Shown here: piece by piece, positions 22,901 through 32,587 of the stretch
Layout: each line of letters starts with the position of its first letter
Numbering within the stretch: position 1 is the stretch's first letter
Source of the DNA: Lingula anatina
Taxonomy: Eukaryota > Brachiopoda > Lingulata > Lingulida > Lingulidae
Assembly (NCBI RefSeq): GCF_001039355.2
Contig: NW_019773515.1
Location: 1 to 64,000, forward strand
Length of the DNA stretch: 64,000 bases
Direction of reading: 5' to 3'
Notes under the pieces: generated by a model
Database searches by the model: none
The model's input: only the letters and a program-made list of their open reading frames with translations
Told to the model about the DNA's origin: nothing
Made by a program: the position numbers and the translations under genes

Positions 22901-25068
22901 CATGTACTGAAAGACAAGAGCCAAACAATAAGGATCTACAAGAGAAACCCACCAAGGCAGCAACACCCAGCAGCTTTCAGGGCACTCCTGCTATAAGTGG
23001 AAGTATAGATACCGAAGCTAAACTTCTCGGAAATGTTTCAGCTGTACCAAAAACAGGATCTTCTCAAGTCACTAGTCAGCCTTCAACTATTTCAAAACCG
23101 AGTGGCCTTGTTGGTAGCCTTCAGCCTAGCATGGAAAGAATTCCATCTGTTCAGAGTTCAAGTAGTTCTAATCAGATTGTAGTAACTTCTGTAGATGCAT
23201 CAAAGCATTCAAAAGGACCCCATTCAGTGACACCTGTGTCTTTGTATAGGAATGTTACCAGTACCATGACATTGACATCAGGTAGTGTAATTGGCCACAC
23301 AACCATACCATCAAGCACACCCCCTGAGATGGCCTCCACTTCAGGTATTGTAGTCCAGAATAGAAAAACAAATCTTTTAGAAGCTCCAACTTGTACCAAC
23401 AAAGGTGTTACCAATATTGTGCTTTTGAACTCCCCTAGAGTGCAACCACCATCAACAGTACTGGTTAACAGTAATCCACAGATATGTTCTCAACAAGGCA
23501 GTACTGTAGGATCTAGACAAAATTGGAAGACCCCTCCACCCTCTAATGCCAATATTCAAATCCTTCCTGCCCCACAAGGTCAAGGACAGAACTTGGGTCC
23601 AGGACTGGCTAATCCTGCATTAACCTACCTTCTTCTCCAAAGGCCATCATCTAATCCAATAATGCCTGCTACATGCTCTTATTCCAAAGCATCAGTGAAC
23701 AGCACTATGGTGAGTCAGATAAGCAAAACACCAGTAGGAGTCCGCGCAAATGTCATTAGGCCAGGGCTGCCAGCACAAGGTCTTTTTATACCACCCCAGG
23801 GGTTAAGGCCCCAAGCTACTCCTTCGACATCCTATGTACCATTACAGACATTCGGTGCACCTCCGCCACCCACTCATGTACTGGGCAGAACATCTGGTCA
23901 TCTGCACAACACTGGACAACTCACTGCGTCCACCGTTCCCCCAAAGTCTCCAATTATACCAACTCCTCCATCATCAGATATTTTGCAAAGGAAGAATTTA
24001 TCTGCAGTAGTATTACCCCCTAGACCAACGCTTACTACAGTAAGGGCAGGAAATTTGGCCTCTGCTTTGGCAACATCATCTGTGTCAGAGCACAACAGAA
24101 AGAAGGAGTTAAGTGACCAAGTAGGCAAAGATGGTGGCAGTCCTTTGAGGATTGCCTCTTACAAATCCCTGCTAACAAATGTAGAAGTCAAACCATGCTA
24201 TGTTGATGAAAAGGTGATTTGGGTAGCAAAATCAACAACGAATGACAATGATAGTACAGATGAATCTCAGAGATTGATGGACTTAAGGGTGTCTAAAAAC
24301 CAGTATCCAAGTATAGCCAAAGGGTTACTGTCTGAGAAACACACAGAGAAAAACATTAATGCTCCAAGACCAATAACACCAGCATTTCAGGCTGCAGCAA
24401 GCCAGTCTCCACAGGCTTCCATTGTACCTGAACGTGTCAGGAACACGACTCTGGTTGATAATTCAACAAGAGTAGCAGTACCTCAGTGCCAAACCAAACC
24501 TCAGCATACCAGAGATACATCCACAGATACCGTTGCATTATCTCAGAGCCAGTGTAAGGCAGGGGTTTCATCAGTTTCCACAGAAACTGATCAAAGAATC
24601 ATAGAGTTTGTTGTAGTAGATAAAGAGAAAAATAAACGCAAGGTGAAAATTAAGCTGGCTTCAGGTACCACAAATTATATCAAAGAGGAGGCGATAAAAA
24701 AGACTGTTATGGACACTCTGTCAACTGTAGGTATTGGCAGACTCCTGGAGCAATCTCCAACAGCTGCAGCAGATGGTGGGAGACAAAAAATGGAAGTCTG
24801 TGTAGATAACATAGATAATGCAGGAAAAGAAGTGGCCGATGCTGTAAGCACAGCACTCAAAAAAATGATCAAACACTGTGGTCCTAAGGCTTTCTCAGTG
24901 GTAACAACTGTTGCCTCTCGATCTGAGTCATCTGGAGCAGGCACCAGAACTTGGTGTGGTATTGGGAAGAGAGTGGTAGGGCAGGGCACTCCATCCAGTC
25001 AGCAGGGGCCCAGGCAGAATAGAACTGAACCAAATTCAGATGAAGCTGTTATTGTTTTATCGGACTAA
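12312..25068 (+). CDS. DAXX: DAXX orthologue (H3.3 histone chaperone, SUMO-binding corepressor), giant form
   Basis: Nine exons join in frame: 12312-12380, 16033-16071, 16321-16944, 17444-17636, 17821-17947, 18262-18381, 18591-18678, 18862-19180, 19985-25068. This gives about 2,220 aa; human DAXX is 740 aa. An in-frame TAG at 12303-12305 supports the start. Visible in order: N-terminal SUMO-interacting motif (DVVLVSDEDED), helical bundle (residues about 37-107), histone-binding domain (about 233-430) with DSAYLQEERL, IFPDYYDV, NFGCHLTENYK and DPALYDRDLRRRLEENR, an acidic stretch (about 435-526), then a huge disordered S/T/N-rich tail ending in VIVLSD. In this family the protein deposits H3.3-H4 with ATRX in the nucleus and represses transcription through SUMO. 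Order, motifs and both terminal SIMs make the identification firm; only the exon 1 donor is ambiguous. Confidence 0.93.
12884..14760 (+). pseudogene. Decayed hAT transposase in DAXX intron 1
   Basis: A TAGTGTTTCCCC terminus at 12884 resembles hAT ends. Broken coding pieces follow in the same direction: WLSLEQAVESILNCW with VAYGL (about 13400-13510), FFENLDKRFPLASMATMNAF with DVQLNPKRFPDVPQ (about 14180-14290), then the hAT C-terminal dimerisation signature SASCERGFSVHNLNKTKIRN (about 14530-14590), which runs into a stop. Stops and frame breaks between the pieces show it is dead. It resembles the ZNF862/KIAA1586-like hAT group. No matching 3' terminus was found, so the right boundary is approximate. 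Confidence 0.75.
16033..16071 (+). CDS. DAXX: DAXX exon 2 (13 codons)
   Basis: Polypyrimidine tract and CAG acceptor, then AQIKSKADEAFEE and a GTAAGC donor, phase 0 on both sides. It leads into the N-terminal helical bundle, corresponding to the human stretch before the LELC helix. Confidence 0.8.
16321..16944 (+). CDS. DAXX: DAXX exon 3: helical bundle and linker
   Basis: The first ~70 codons form the DAXX helical bundle: LLSVCEEHMKNDKKIIEFL, then MDEFCDRVAITRAKI and KRIYVHLIELANELKAY, which aligns with human KLYVYINELCTVLKAH. In the family this bundle binds partners such as RASSF1, p53 and ATRX. A low-complexity linker rich in S, G, N and K (including GSGAxxSNHTS-type stretches and a KKRK basic patch) follows. 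The exon ends with GRQIHKLEKLLE, the start of the histone-binding domain (human RRQIQRLEQLL). Donor GTAACT. Confidence 0.93.
17444..17636 (+). CDS. DAXX: DAXX exon 4: core of histone-binding domain
   Basis: KKLQEKELDLDALDDEDSAY continues as LQEERL, nearly identical to human RLQEKELDLSELDDPDSAY. The two residues known in human DAXX for reading H3.3 Gly90 (Tyr222 and Glu225 of SAYLQE) are present at about Y270 and E273. The exon ends phase 1 before an ATTT repeat that starts inside the donor region. Confidence 0.95.
17638..17671. repeat. DAXX: (TTTA)n microsatellite at the DAXX exon 4 donor
   Basis: Eight TTTA units begin immediately inside the intron, the donor reading GTATTTATTT. Length changes here could affect splicing of exon 4. 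Confidence 0.9.
17821..17947 (+). CDS. DAXX: DAXX exon 5: histone-binding domain
   Basis: SRYAELNKAIERFINKKHIF then PDYYDVKKIIQK and HHLRLG, matching human TRYPEVNRRIERLIN...FPDYGDVLRAV...HSLGL. Enters phase 1, leaves phase 2 at a GTAAGA donor. Confidence 0.94.
18262..18381 (+). CDS. DAXX: DAXX exon 6: histone-binding domain
   Basis: LAKEIFTDVGNLLQERR and NFGCHLTENYK align with human MAQDAFRDVGIRLQERR and NFGCHLTDDYR. Donor GTAAGT, phase 2. Confidence 0.95.
18591..18678 (+). CDS. DAXX: DAXX exon 7: histone-binding domain
   Basis: EHEDPALYDRDLRRRLEENR then KVSKSKLEE, matching human DPALSDPVLARRLRENR...SRLDEV. The short PGV loop of human is replaced by EHE. Ends phase 0. Confidence 0.95.
18862..19180 (+). 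CDS. DAXX: DAXX exon 8: end of histone-binding domain and acidic tract
   Basis: VINKFARKQYDLQEDPEEV (human VISKYAMLQDKSEE) followed by about 90 residues dominated by E and D with S and T. The acidic tract lies where human DAXX has its poly-Glu/Asp stretch. Donor GTAAAT, phase 1. Confidence 0.92.
19770..19822. repeat. (TTTA)n-(TA)n compound microsatellite
   Basis: TTTA units pass into about 15 TA units within the last DAXX intron. Confidence 0.9.
19863..19901. repeat. (TA)n microsatellite
   Basis: About 20 TA units followed by a poly-T run (19906-19922), some 60 bp upstream of the exon 9 acceptor. Confidence 0.9.
19985..25068 (+). CDS. DAXX: DAXX exon 9: giant terminal exon, ~1,690-residue tail
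   Basis: CAG acceptor, then one continuous reading frame of 5,084 nt to a TAA. It is rich in S, T, N, Q, D and E, with few hydrophobic clusters, so mostly disordered. It contains a 54-residue tandem duplication (20788-21111). A basic/hydrophobic island follows (IHLNIPKAFKLKVGKVIGN, about residue 1427 on), then a P/S/T/Q-rich region. Near the end a possible folded segment begins at about residue 2064 (RIIEFVVVDKEKNKRKVKIK). The frame closes with EAVIVLSD, the counterpart of the human C-terminal SIM (IIVLSDSD). SIM-like patches also occur at about residues 1189 and 1317. An intact frame this long implies selection. Confidence 0.92.
20788..21111 (+). repeat. DAXX: Tandem 162-bp coding duplication within DAXX exon 9
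   Basis: Two in-frame units of 54 codons, each starting SNDYxVITNQFSSA and including SAEPNxSAPHSLEDIFAE. They differ at a handful of codons, so the duplication is fairly recent but not an exact assembly copy. The repeat is acidic and Ser-rich. Confidence 0.9.
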
Positions 25069-26437
25069 CTAGTTTCAGTATTTTGTTTAGGTAGATCTAG
25101 TCACTCAAGAAAAGGTGCTTCTTGACATGTAGCCAGTTTGGTTTTCAAAACATTTGCGTCAACAATCAAGTATGACATTGTTTAACAAAATATTGTTTTG
25201 TGTACAAGTGTGGTCCTTTCAAAATATACAAAAAAATTGATTTTCAGAATAGCTTTATAATGGAAATTTTAGTTAACAGAAAATAGTAAAAGTTACTTGC
25301 TTAATCTGTCCATCAGTGACATACTTTATTTGTTACTATGAGTTAGTAACAACAAATTGAAGGGATCTTTCTTCTGAGTTTTACTGCTGAGTCACAAAAG
25401 CAAATGCGATTTCCATGTATATAGTCATTATTATATGAGAGGGTGCATATTGAGATAATCATGGGCCCATGTAATCATAATCTTAATTTTTGTATGTTTA
25501 TTACATTGGCTGGAAATGTGAATTGATAATAACAAAATATATTTTTTTACTGAAACAATTCATTGAATATTTATGCAGACACATCACAATGGTCAAAATA
25601 CAATTGAAAGTGAATGTGTGAGTAAAAGTGTTGTCGATAAAACATGCAACAGTTTGGTTCTTTAAGCACCCTGCAGTTGTTCGCAAAATTGTAAAGAAAC
25701 CCTGTAATTGGAAAGGTGTAAAATCAAGCAAGATTAAGAGCTGACATAATTTATCCACAATAATATTTTGGTCAAATTGTGGTGTGCTACACAAAAGTAT
25801 ATAGTCACTGTTTTGAGTCTCGTCGGTGTATTCCTTTTTAAGAGGACATTCTCAGCACAAAGAGTTTCACTGTCATTGTTGGACAATTTACCTCATCTTG
25901 GTGATTCTTGCCCCTTTTAAAATTCTGAAATGATATTGTGCAGTGCAGACAGCCTAGTTTTAGGTAATCTGGGTTGTTTTCCATTCCTTAGGACATGATT
26001 GTAGTCCATAATCTGAAACCTGAGAGATGTTGGAACATACGAAACAAGCATCGGTGGAGCATGGATTCCCAGTAACACATGTAAACCACTTCTATTAGTT
26101 TGATATACGTCTCAAATAAGTTCGACATGCCAAGGGATAAACTGAATAGATCACTCCATCAGCCATAAAAAAGCTTTATACTGCTCCTTTCTTTAAATTT
26201 TCTGTCAGAACTTTAACCTTCTTTTGTGGCCTACTTTTCTGCCCAATTGACATACAGCATAAAATGCTAGCAGAAAAATCCATTCAAACATCATTTTCTG
26301 GTAAAATTAAACAATGCCTTTTGGTAATTCTCTTAGTTATACTACTTGAAATTATATGCTGGCATTTGGTCGGTTTTTGTGACAAAAATGGACTTTGTAT
26401 GCATCTTTAACTCCCACATCATGCAGATAGAAGGTCG

Positions 26438-26550
26438 ATTCAGAAAGCTGCACAAGAAAACATTCAGTTTCGAACGCCTGCACTAAGTAAAAACATGGTG
26501 TTGTCTAGGACACTTTGTCCAATCATAGGACGCAATATTGGATGTAATTT
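26438..26550 (+). repeat. Dispersed repeat R1, copy in + orientation
   Basis: Shares AGCTGCACAAGAAAAC, a TAAGTA...ACATGGTG block and the CCAATCATAGGACGCA end with an inverted copy at 31038-31170. The element class is unknown. Confidence 0.6.
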
Positions 26551-27134
26551 GCTTATATATGCATGAATCAAACTGTGACCTAATTTCACCCAATGCACAA
26601 TCTGGGCCACAAGCCTCACGGTTTACTATGATAGTAAGTCCAACGCTCATGGCATAACAATCACCGATGGGATGACAGTGAACGTTCTATTGAAAATTAT
26701 TCTTTTAGGAGCATATGCTTATAAATCATTTAATATATAGAATAAATTAAAACAAACGCTTTGTCGAAAAAGATATTTCTTATAAAATAAAAATATGGTA
26801 AAGGGACCAAAACAATGGGGCAATAATTCTATATATACTGAAGCTTTACTCTAATATTTTCATCCTAAATTCATTCTAGATTAATAAGTAAACCACATAA
26901 AAGATTTAATTAGGACAAACGTGTACTCGGGAGTTTATCTTTATGTTACATGTTCATATACAGAAAAGAATATATTACAAGTACTGAGAGTTCCATTCAT
27001 ATTTAAATGCAAATGCATGTTGTACATAATACTATATCCAGTACTATAAGATTGTGTGTTATTGTTGTAAGCTATGTGTCTGAAGTAGTTAGCTTTTTGT
27101 ATTTTGTTATTATAATGATCTAAAGTAGTTATGG

Positions 27135-27320
27135 TTAAAGTCATAATAACTCTTCATTTTGGCCAAAAATTGGATTTTCCTGGAGTAAACGGCAATTTTC
27201 CCATACTTACCAATGGTCAGCAACCCCATTCCTGCATTCAAAGTTAGTCCAGGTTTTTTTTCCTAAACGTTTGGTTTTTTTTTTAAATCTTTTAAGAGAT
27301 TTTAACTGACGGAGCCCACT
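27135..27320 (-). repeat. Dispersed repeat R2, copy in - orientation
   Basis: Read on the minus strand it matches 41815-41990: AATCTCTTAAAAGATTT, GGACTAACTTTGAAT, TAAGTATGGGAAA and TTTTTGGCCAAAATGAA occur in the same order. The element class is unknown. Confidence 0.65.
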
Positions 27321-27689
27321 CTGACATTGCATAGTCACGCGATATCGAGTGATAGTTTCTGGTGACCTACTTAAAACCGCGGGAAAAGCAGACAACAACA
27401 ACACTACATGACAATAATGTAAGATTCTTAAGATATATTCATCTTATTGCTCAAAATGCATTTATATCTACAATGTGTGCTATTCTGGGCTTTTCGTTAT
27501 CCAACGCACTGTACAAAAACTCGCAACTTACGTCTGTGTATAGCATCAGGTTTTTCGCGCCAGAAGTTATTTTGGTCTCGAATGAACGCGAGAATCCGCG
27601 TGACATCCCAACATCATTGGCAAGGGATGCCTTTACAACCGGGAAGAAAGGCATCGAAAGCCCTATTGACAAGCACAGACTTTAGTTTT

Positions 27690-27901
27690 ACTACAATAAC
27701 AGCCGTTTTAGTGGTAAAATGCGACAGAATTTATTTCCATGCGTTGTTTACAATGAATTTCTTGCAGAATTTTGAATCTCAAAGGAAGAGTTATTATTGC
27801 TTTAAGCTTATGTGCCAATTTATGTAAAACTGTAGTTTAGAGAGCTTGTAAAATGTAATTGTACACATTTTAATGCTCAATAAATCATTATTATTATTAT
27901 T
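27690..27901 (+). mobile_element. Possible non-LTR retroposon 3' tail
   Basis: The stretch ends CTCAATAAATCATTATTATT, a polyadenylation-like signal running into an ATT tail, as CR1/RTE-type retroposons often do. No reverse transcriptase sequence was recognised upstream, so this is tentative. Confidence 0.3.
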
Positions 27902-28366
27902 CTAAAATCTCATTGTAAAAAGTCACAGCAATAAAATGCCTTATTCTATTCATCAAACATGTTGATGTTGATTTTTATAAGTATGTTAAATTCAGGACTG
28001 TCTCTTGTAATCGCAAAGACTTTCTTTTTGGTCAATGACTGTCTCTCTTGGCTTGGCAGTGACACATTTAGCTACTCTCTTTGAATCATGCTATTAGAAT
28101 TGTGGGTAGTTCCAGCCCCAGTGAGAGTATCTTCCTTAAAGTCAATATTGTCCCAGAATTGTAATAGAATTGAGGGAAATCCTCTGATGAAACCTGCTGG
28201 TATATCATTGGAGGATAGCACCTGGAGTCAGACAATACTGATCTCTAGACCTACAATGGTCAAGTATATGATGCTGCTATTTTTTTAATGATGTGAGCAG
28301 TTGGGATGACCCAGTCAAGTGTCTTGTTGTCAGAGATAGAGTTACTTCTTGGTATTTTTCCTCCCT

Positions 28367-28797
28367 TTAAATTTTGTACAATATCTCGACAGATTGACAG
28401 CAGCTTGGTGTGAGTTTAATTTCTTCTGGCAAAGAGAGATTATCTAGTGTTGGCTCTTCAGAAGCGGAACTGGCCAAAGAATGAAGAAGATATAGCTCAT
28501 TTCGAACAACTTCTTTGGCTGCTGCATTGGTAAATTCACTGGAAGAGGGAGGCCTTGGTGTCGTGTCTGGAGTGTCTTTCAAGTATATCACACCAGTTTT
28601 CCATCATTCATTTCTGCTTTTCTTCTCCTAGAGAGTGTCATAGCTTCCTCCTCAGTTTCTGTCTCTGATGTAGAACTAATTAGCAGGGGCTGCAGAAGGT
28701 CTGTTGCCTGTAGCTCCTTCACAAACACAATCTCACTTGCACTTCTCTGACTTTTATGAAAAACGAGCTGTCAGTGGAATATCTCTCATCAGCCATC
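28367..28797 (-). pseudogene. Broken coding remnant, unidentified
   Basis: On the minus strand an ATG opens MADERYSTDSSFFIKVRE, then the frame shifts to SASEIVFVKELQATDLLQ and ISSTSETETEEEAMTLSRRR, stops, and resumes as YLKDTPDTTPRPPSSSEF with EVVRNELYLLHSLASSASEE. Protein-like composition over about 140 codons with at least one frameshift and one stop suggests a dead gene or transposon ORF. A further faint piece (TLDWVIPTAHIIKKIAASY) lies just downstream at about 28265-28325. I do not recognise the family. Confidence 0.4.
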
Positions 28798-29130
28798 TTT
28801 TGAGTTTATAATTCTTGAATAATAAAAAACAGAAGTAATAAGATGATGTACAACAACATCAGTAATAATGACTCAAAATCCAGACTTCACTCTTTGAGTG
28901 ATTATTGTGAAACAATCAAATGTGTAATGAAATCTTAACTAAACTGAACAACTATACTTTTATTACCTTTTCCTAAAAAAAATCCTCAATCAGTGATCAG
29001 TTTTTTTAATTAAAAAATCACCAGTCAGTGTCTCACCTAAAACCAGATGTATTACCACCTGAATGTTTTTCAACTTCAGCCTTGAACAGTGAGGTCAGTT
29101 TGGCCACTTGCAGAACCTCCATCCTACACT

Positions 29131-29354
29131 TACACCTCATTTCCATAGATTTTTAGATTGATCTATCCCTGTGGGGAGTCTCACTAGATTACTGTCAGCT
29201 TAGCCAGCTTAAGCGTCTGTCCCGCCTACTAAAAGCTGTAAAGGGGTAATTAACTATGGTGCGCTCGTCTGACTGCAATTTAGCGTGAACCCCCAGGGAG
29301 TTAGGTCGATCTAAATTTTAATCCCTGGATCAATCTTAATCTCTGGAAATACAC
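29131..29354 (-). mobile_element. MITE of the GATCGATCT family, copy A
   Basis: The ends carry CACCTCATTTCCATAGA and the inverted TCTGGAAATACACCC. Next to them are TTAGATTGATCTATCC and the inverted-type GGTCGATCTAA. The interior (GGGGTAATTAACTATGG, TAGCGTGAACCCCCAGGGAG) is the reverse complement of copies at 32334 and 60641. No coding capacity. Confidence 0.75.
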
Positions 29355-29993
29355 CCATAGTCTTTCTTTCACAACAAAGTTACAAAATGTTTAGTAGCTT
29401 ATATTCCACGGGTTAAGCTGGCCTATTAGGAGATAAGCAAAAGAGATAAAACATATAAAGTAAATACAAATAAAAGACCACTCATCCTGTACAAGAAGTT
29501 AATTTAGCTCATTTATAATATACTGGAAAGGAAACATAAATTTGATGCATTGATCTGGCCCAGTTAATACGTACATTTTTTTTTCTTTTTGTCTCTTGCA
29601 TATCTGGTAAAGGTACTGCACCAATACACACATTTCACTCCCTATATGCACAAGGACAGACCCATCATTTTTTAAATTTTGCTACCTTGTTCAAGTTGCC
29701 TTTGAGCAGAGGAACAGAAAAGAAAAATATTTGTTTCAATATTCTACTGACTTTGGATTAAAAATCCATTGTCATAGTAACAATTATAATTTTAAATACT
29801 ATTTATGTACAACATTTTCTTAAGTACCCCATAAAATATTTAGAAAGCTAATATAATTGTACTTGGTTTAAAAATGTAAACTGAATTATCACTCACATGA
29901 GATTTTCACATAAAAATGTGTTCAATGTGAAATATTTGAGTCCAATATTGATTTGTGCTATCGAAATGAAAATATATTTTCAAAAAAAAAAAA

Positions 29994-30442
29994 NNNNNNN
30001 NNNNNNNNNNNNNNNNNNNNNNNNNNNNNNNNNNNNNNNNNNNNNNNNNNNNNNNNNNNNNNNNNNNNNNNNNNNNNNNNNNNNNNNNNNNNNNNNNNNN
30101 NNNNNNNNNNNNNNNNNNNNNNNNNNNNNNNNNNNNNNNNNNNNNNNNNNNNNNNNNNNNNNNNNNNNNNNNNNNNNNNNNNNNNNNNNNNNNNNNNNNN
30201 NNNNNNNNNNNNNNNNNNNNNNNNNNNNNNNNNNNNNNNNNNNNNNNNNNNNNNNNNNNNNNNNNNNNNNNNNNNNNNNNNNNNNNNNNNNNNNNNNNNN
30301 NNNNNNNNNNNNNNNNNNNNNNNNNNNNNNNNNNNNNNNNNNNNNNNNNNNNNNNNNNNNNNNNNNNNNNNNNNNNNNNNNNNNNNNNNNNNNNNNNNNN
30401 NNNNNNNNNNNNNNNNNNNNNNNNNNNNNNNNNNNNNNNNNN
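29994..30442. other. Assembly gap (449 N)
   Basis: The sequence on both sides of the N run is the same: TATTTTCAAAAAAAAAAA ends the left flank and begins the right flank. The gap may be spurious, caused by failure to join across a poly-A run. Confidence 0.95.
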
Positions 30443-31037
30443 TATTTTCAAAAAAAAAAAAAAAAAAAAAAAAAACATCAAAACTCACAAAGTCACCAAA
30501 AAAACTAACATCATGTAATACTATCATGACCATAAATAATGCATATGCAGGGTTTATGGTTTCATTTTACTTAATGTTGTACATACCTGCAGTTACAGTA
30601 CATGTCTGCTTCCTTCGGCTTATCTCTCTCTCTGATTTTTCACCGTTATCCACTTGTCCTTTTTCTTGCATATAACACAAATATCAGGCAAATGATGTCT
30701 TGAACCAGTAAAAGCTGGAGATGAAGAGCAAAATTTTTAGTACCTTTGTTTATGTTTCTACCTGACTGTAAAATTTAATCTGTTACTAGTACAGGGATTT
30801 TTGTGTCATACACAAACACATGAATATTATTCTATAAATCATTATCGCACGTAGTAGTTAGGAAGCCTTGTAATGTATATATGAGTAAAAACCTTACCCT
30901 TTCTTTCTATCTTTCTCGCTTGCTGGACATGTATTTATCTGTGTAGTATCCCTTGTAAAACATGAGACTAGTGACCCAGATTAGGCATTGCGTGAAATTA
31001 GCAAAGACAGTTTGGTCCATACATGTGCAGATTTAAA

Positions 31038-31170
31038 TCCAATTACGTCCTATGATTGGACAATGCGTCCTAAGCACCACCATGTTTAACCCTATGCTTT
31101 GTAACCTTGCATTACTTAGTGTGGGTGCTTGAAACTGAACACCGTTTTCTTGTGCAGCTTTCGTCGAAGG
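31038..31170 (-). repeat. Dispersed repeat R1, copy in - orientation
   Basis: Inverted relative to the copy at 26438-26550: TGCGTCCTA...CCACCATGTTT, TTACTTAGTG and TTTTCTTGTGCAGCTTTCG match in reverse order. Confidence 0.6.
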
Positions 31171-31606
31171 AACTCTGTGGATACCGGTGGCAAAATACTC
31201 ATTCATATTTGTTCTGAATCGACTGTCCATCAGCGTGATGTGGGAGTTAAACAACATCTCTCAGGCTTCAGATTTTGCCTATTGGGGCATTTTTTTTTTC
31301 TTTTTTTGTATGTGTGCCCATCTTGCTGCCTAGTTTATATTTTCTAGTTATAGAGGATGGATTTACATTTTCTACAAAGCTCCTATCATACATTCACATT
31401 TATTGAAAGAAGATCATTATAACTGCTTCTTTCACAGAAACCACAGAACTCTTCAAATACATATACAAAATAGCTTGGGCTTTATTCATGATTGCAACAA
31501 ATGGACAGCTAAAAAAGACAAAAAAAAAAATAGAACTTTGCAAGCTCTATCCAATTATTTTGCTCGTTAATAATTTTATACCTAAGAGCATGACTTAATG
31601 AGCATG

Positions 31607-31681
31607 AATTTGGTGCAAATCTCATATTTTTAAAGTATGACTAACCCACATACTTTAAAAATATGAGATTTGCACCAAATT
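31607..31681. repeat. Perfect 33-bp inverted repeat with 9-nt loop
   Basis: The arms 31607-31639 and 31649-31681 are exact reverse complements (arm begins AATTTGGTGCAAATCTCATA), separated by ACTAACCCA. Transcribed, this would form an uninterrupted 33-bp stem. It is not part of any repeat family seen elsewhere in the window. It could be a recent fold-back insertion, a small-RNA hairpin, or a sequencing fold-back artefact. Confidence 0.85.
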
Positions 31682-32333
31682 ATATTCAGAATTAATATGA
31701 TAATGTATTTAAAAATACTAGGCTGCCATTGGCATGAAATTAACTTGCTATATTTCCAGCTGAACCTGCAAGCTTCAGAACACCATATAATTAACACAAT
31801 TATTTTGTGGGATGAATATTAAAGAAGCTGCATCCATTCTCACATACATTTAAAGTTGAACGAACTACTTGAAAATACTCCAAATTTTTAACTACAACCA
31901 TCCATTAAATCTAATCAAAATGTATAAGAGAAATTATACTGAACAACTTCTTAAGGGTTGAATTCTGCTATCAAAAGCATAATTCAGGCTTTAGAAGGGT
32001 TTTCTTTTAAAGAGAACGTCCATAATAAGCACTGAATCATCAATCCTTTCACTTCTTACAATTTTCTTGACTGAGATGGGGAAATTTTGTAGGGTGGATA
32101 TCTTCTAGTGAGAAGAATTGATCATTTTTTTTTTTCAAATGCAAATAGGCAATTGTCACAATCAACCGAGTTAAATATAATGAGCCCAGATGCATCAATA
32201 CAATGTAATAATCATTCAAATACTTTCCAAACAACAGTGACATGGTTACTTGGGGTTGAATAAATTTTAAATGGAAATTTTACTACATGTACATTTGTTT
32301 CAAATCATCTACATATTGACAAGGAACAGTCTT

Positions 32334-32587
32334 AGACTGCATTACCAGAAATTTAGATTGATCCATCTGGATCGACCTAACTCCCTGGGTGTTAGATCAA
32401 TCCACATGGATCGACACAGCTCCCTGGGGGTTCACGCTAAATTGCTGTCAACCGAGCGCACAACAGTTAATTACCCCCTTACAGCTTATAGTTGGCAGAA
32501 CAGATATTTAAGCCGGTTAAGCGGACACCAATCTAGTGAGACTCCTCAGGAGGATAGATTGATCTAAATATCTATGGGAATGGGGTC
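32334..32587 (+). mobile_element. MITE of the GATCGATCT family, copy B
   Basis: Same order and orientation as the copy at 60641: TCCCTGGGGGTTCACGCTAA, GTTAATTACCCCCTTACAGC, TCTAGTGAGACTCC and an ATAGATTGATCTAAA end. It carries an internal extra repeat of the CTCCCTGGG block (32380 and 32420), making it longer than the other copies. Confidence 0.8.

Larger units (their letters stand above)
25069..28090. other. DAXX 3' flank and intergenic DNA
   Basis: No gene is supported. It holds the DAXX 3' UTR (extent unknown; AATAAA occurs near 26742), two dispersed repeats and a retroposon-like (ATT)n tail, listed separately. Confidence 0.5.

Noticed and set aside
29897-30675. Long ORFs across the N run on both strands
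   Set aside because: They exist only because unknown bases are read as open codons.
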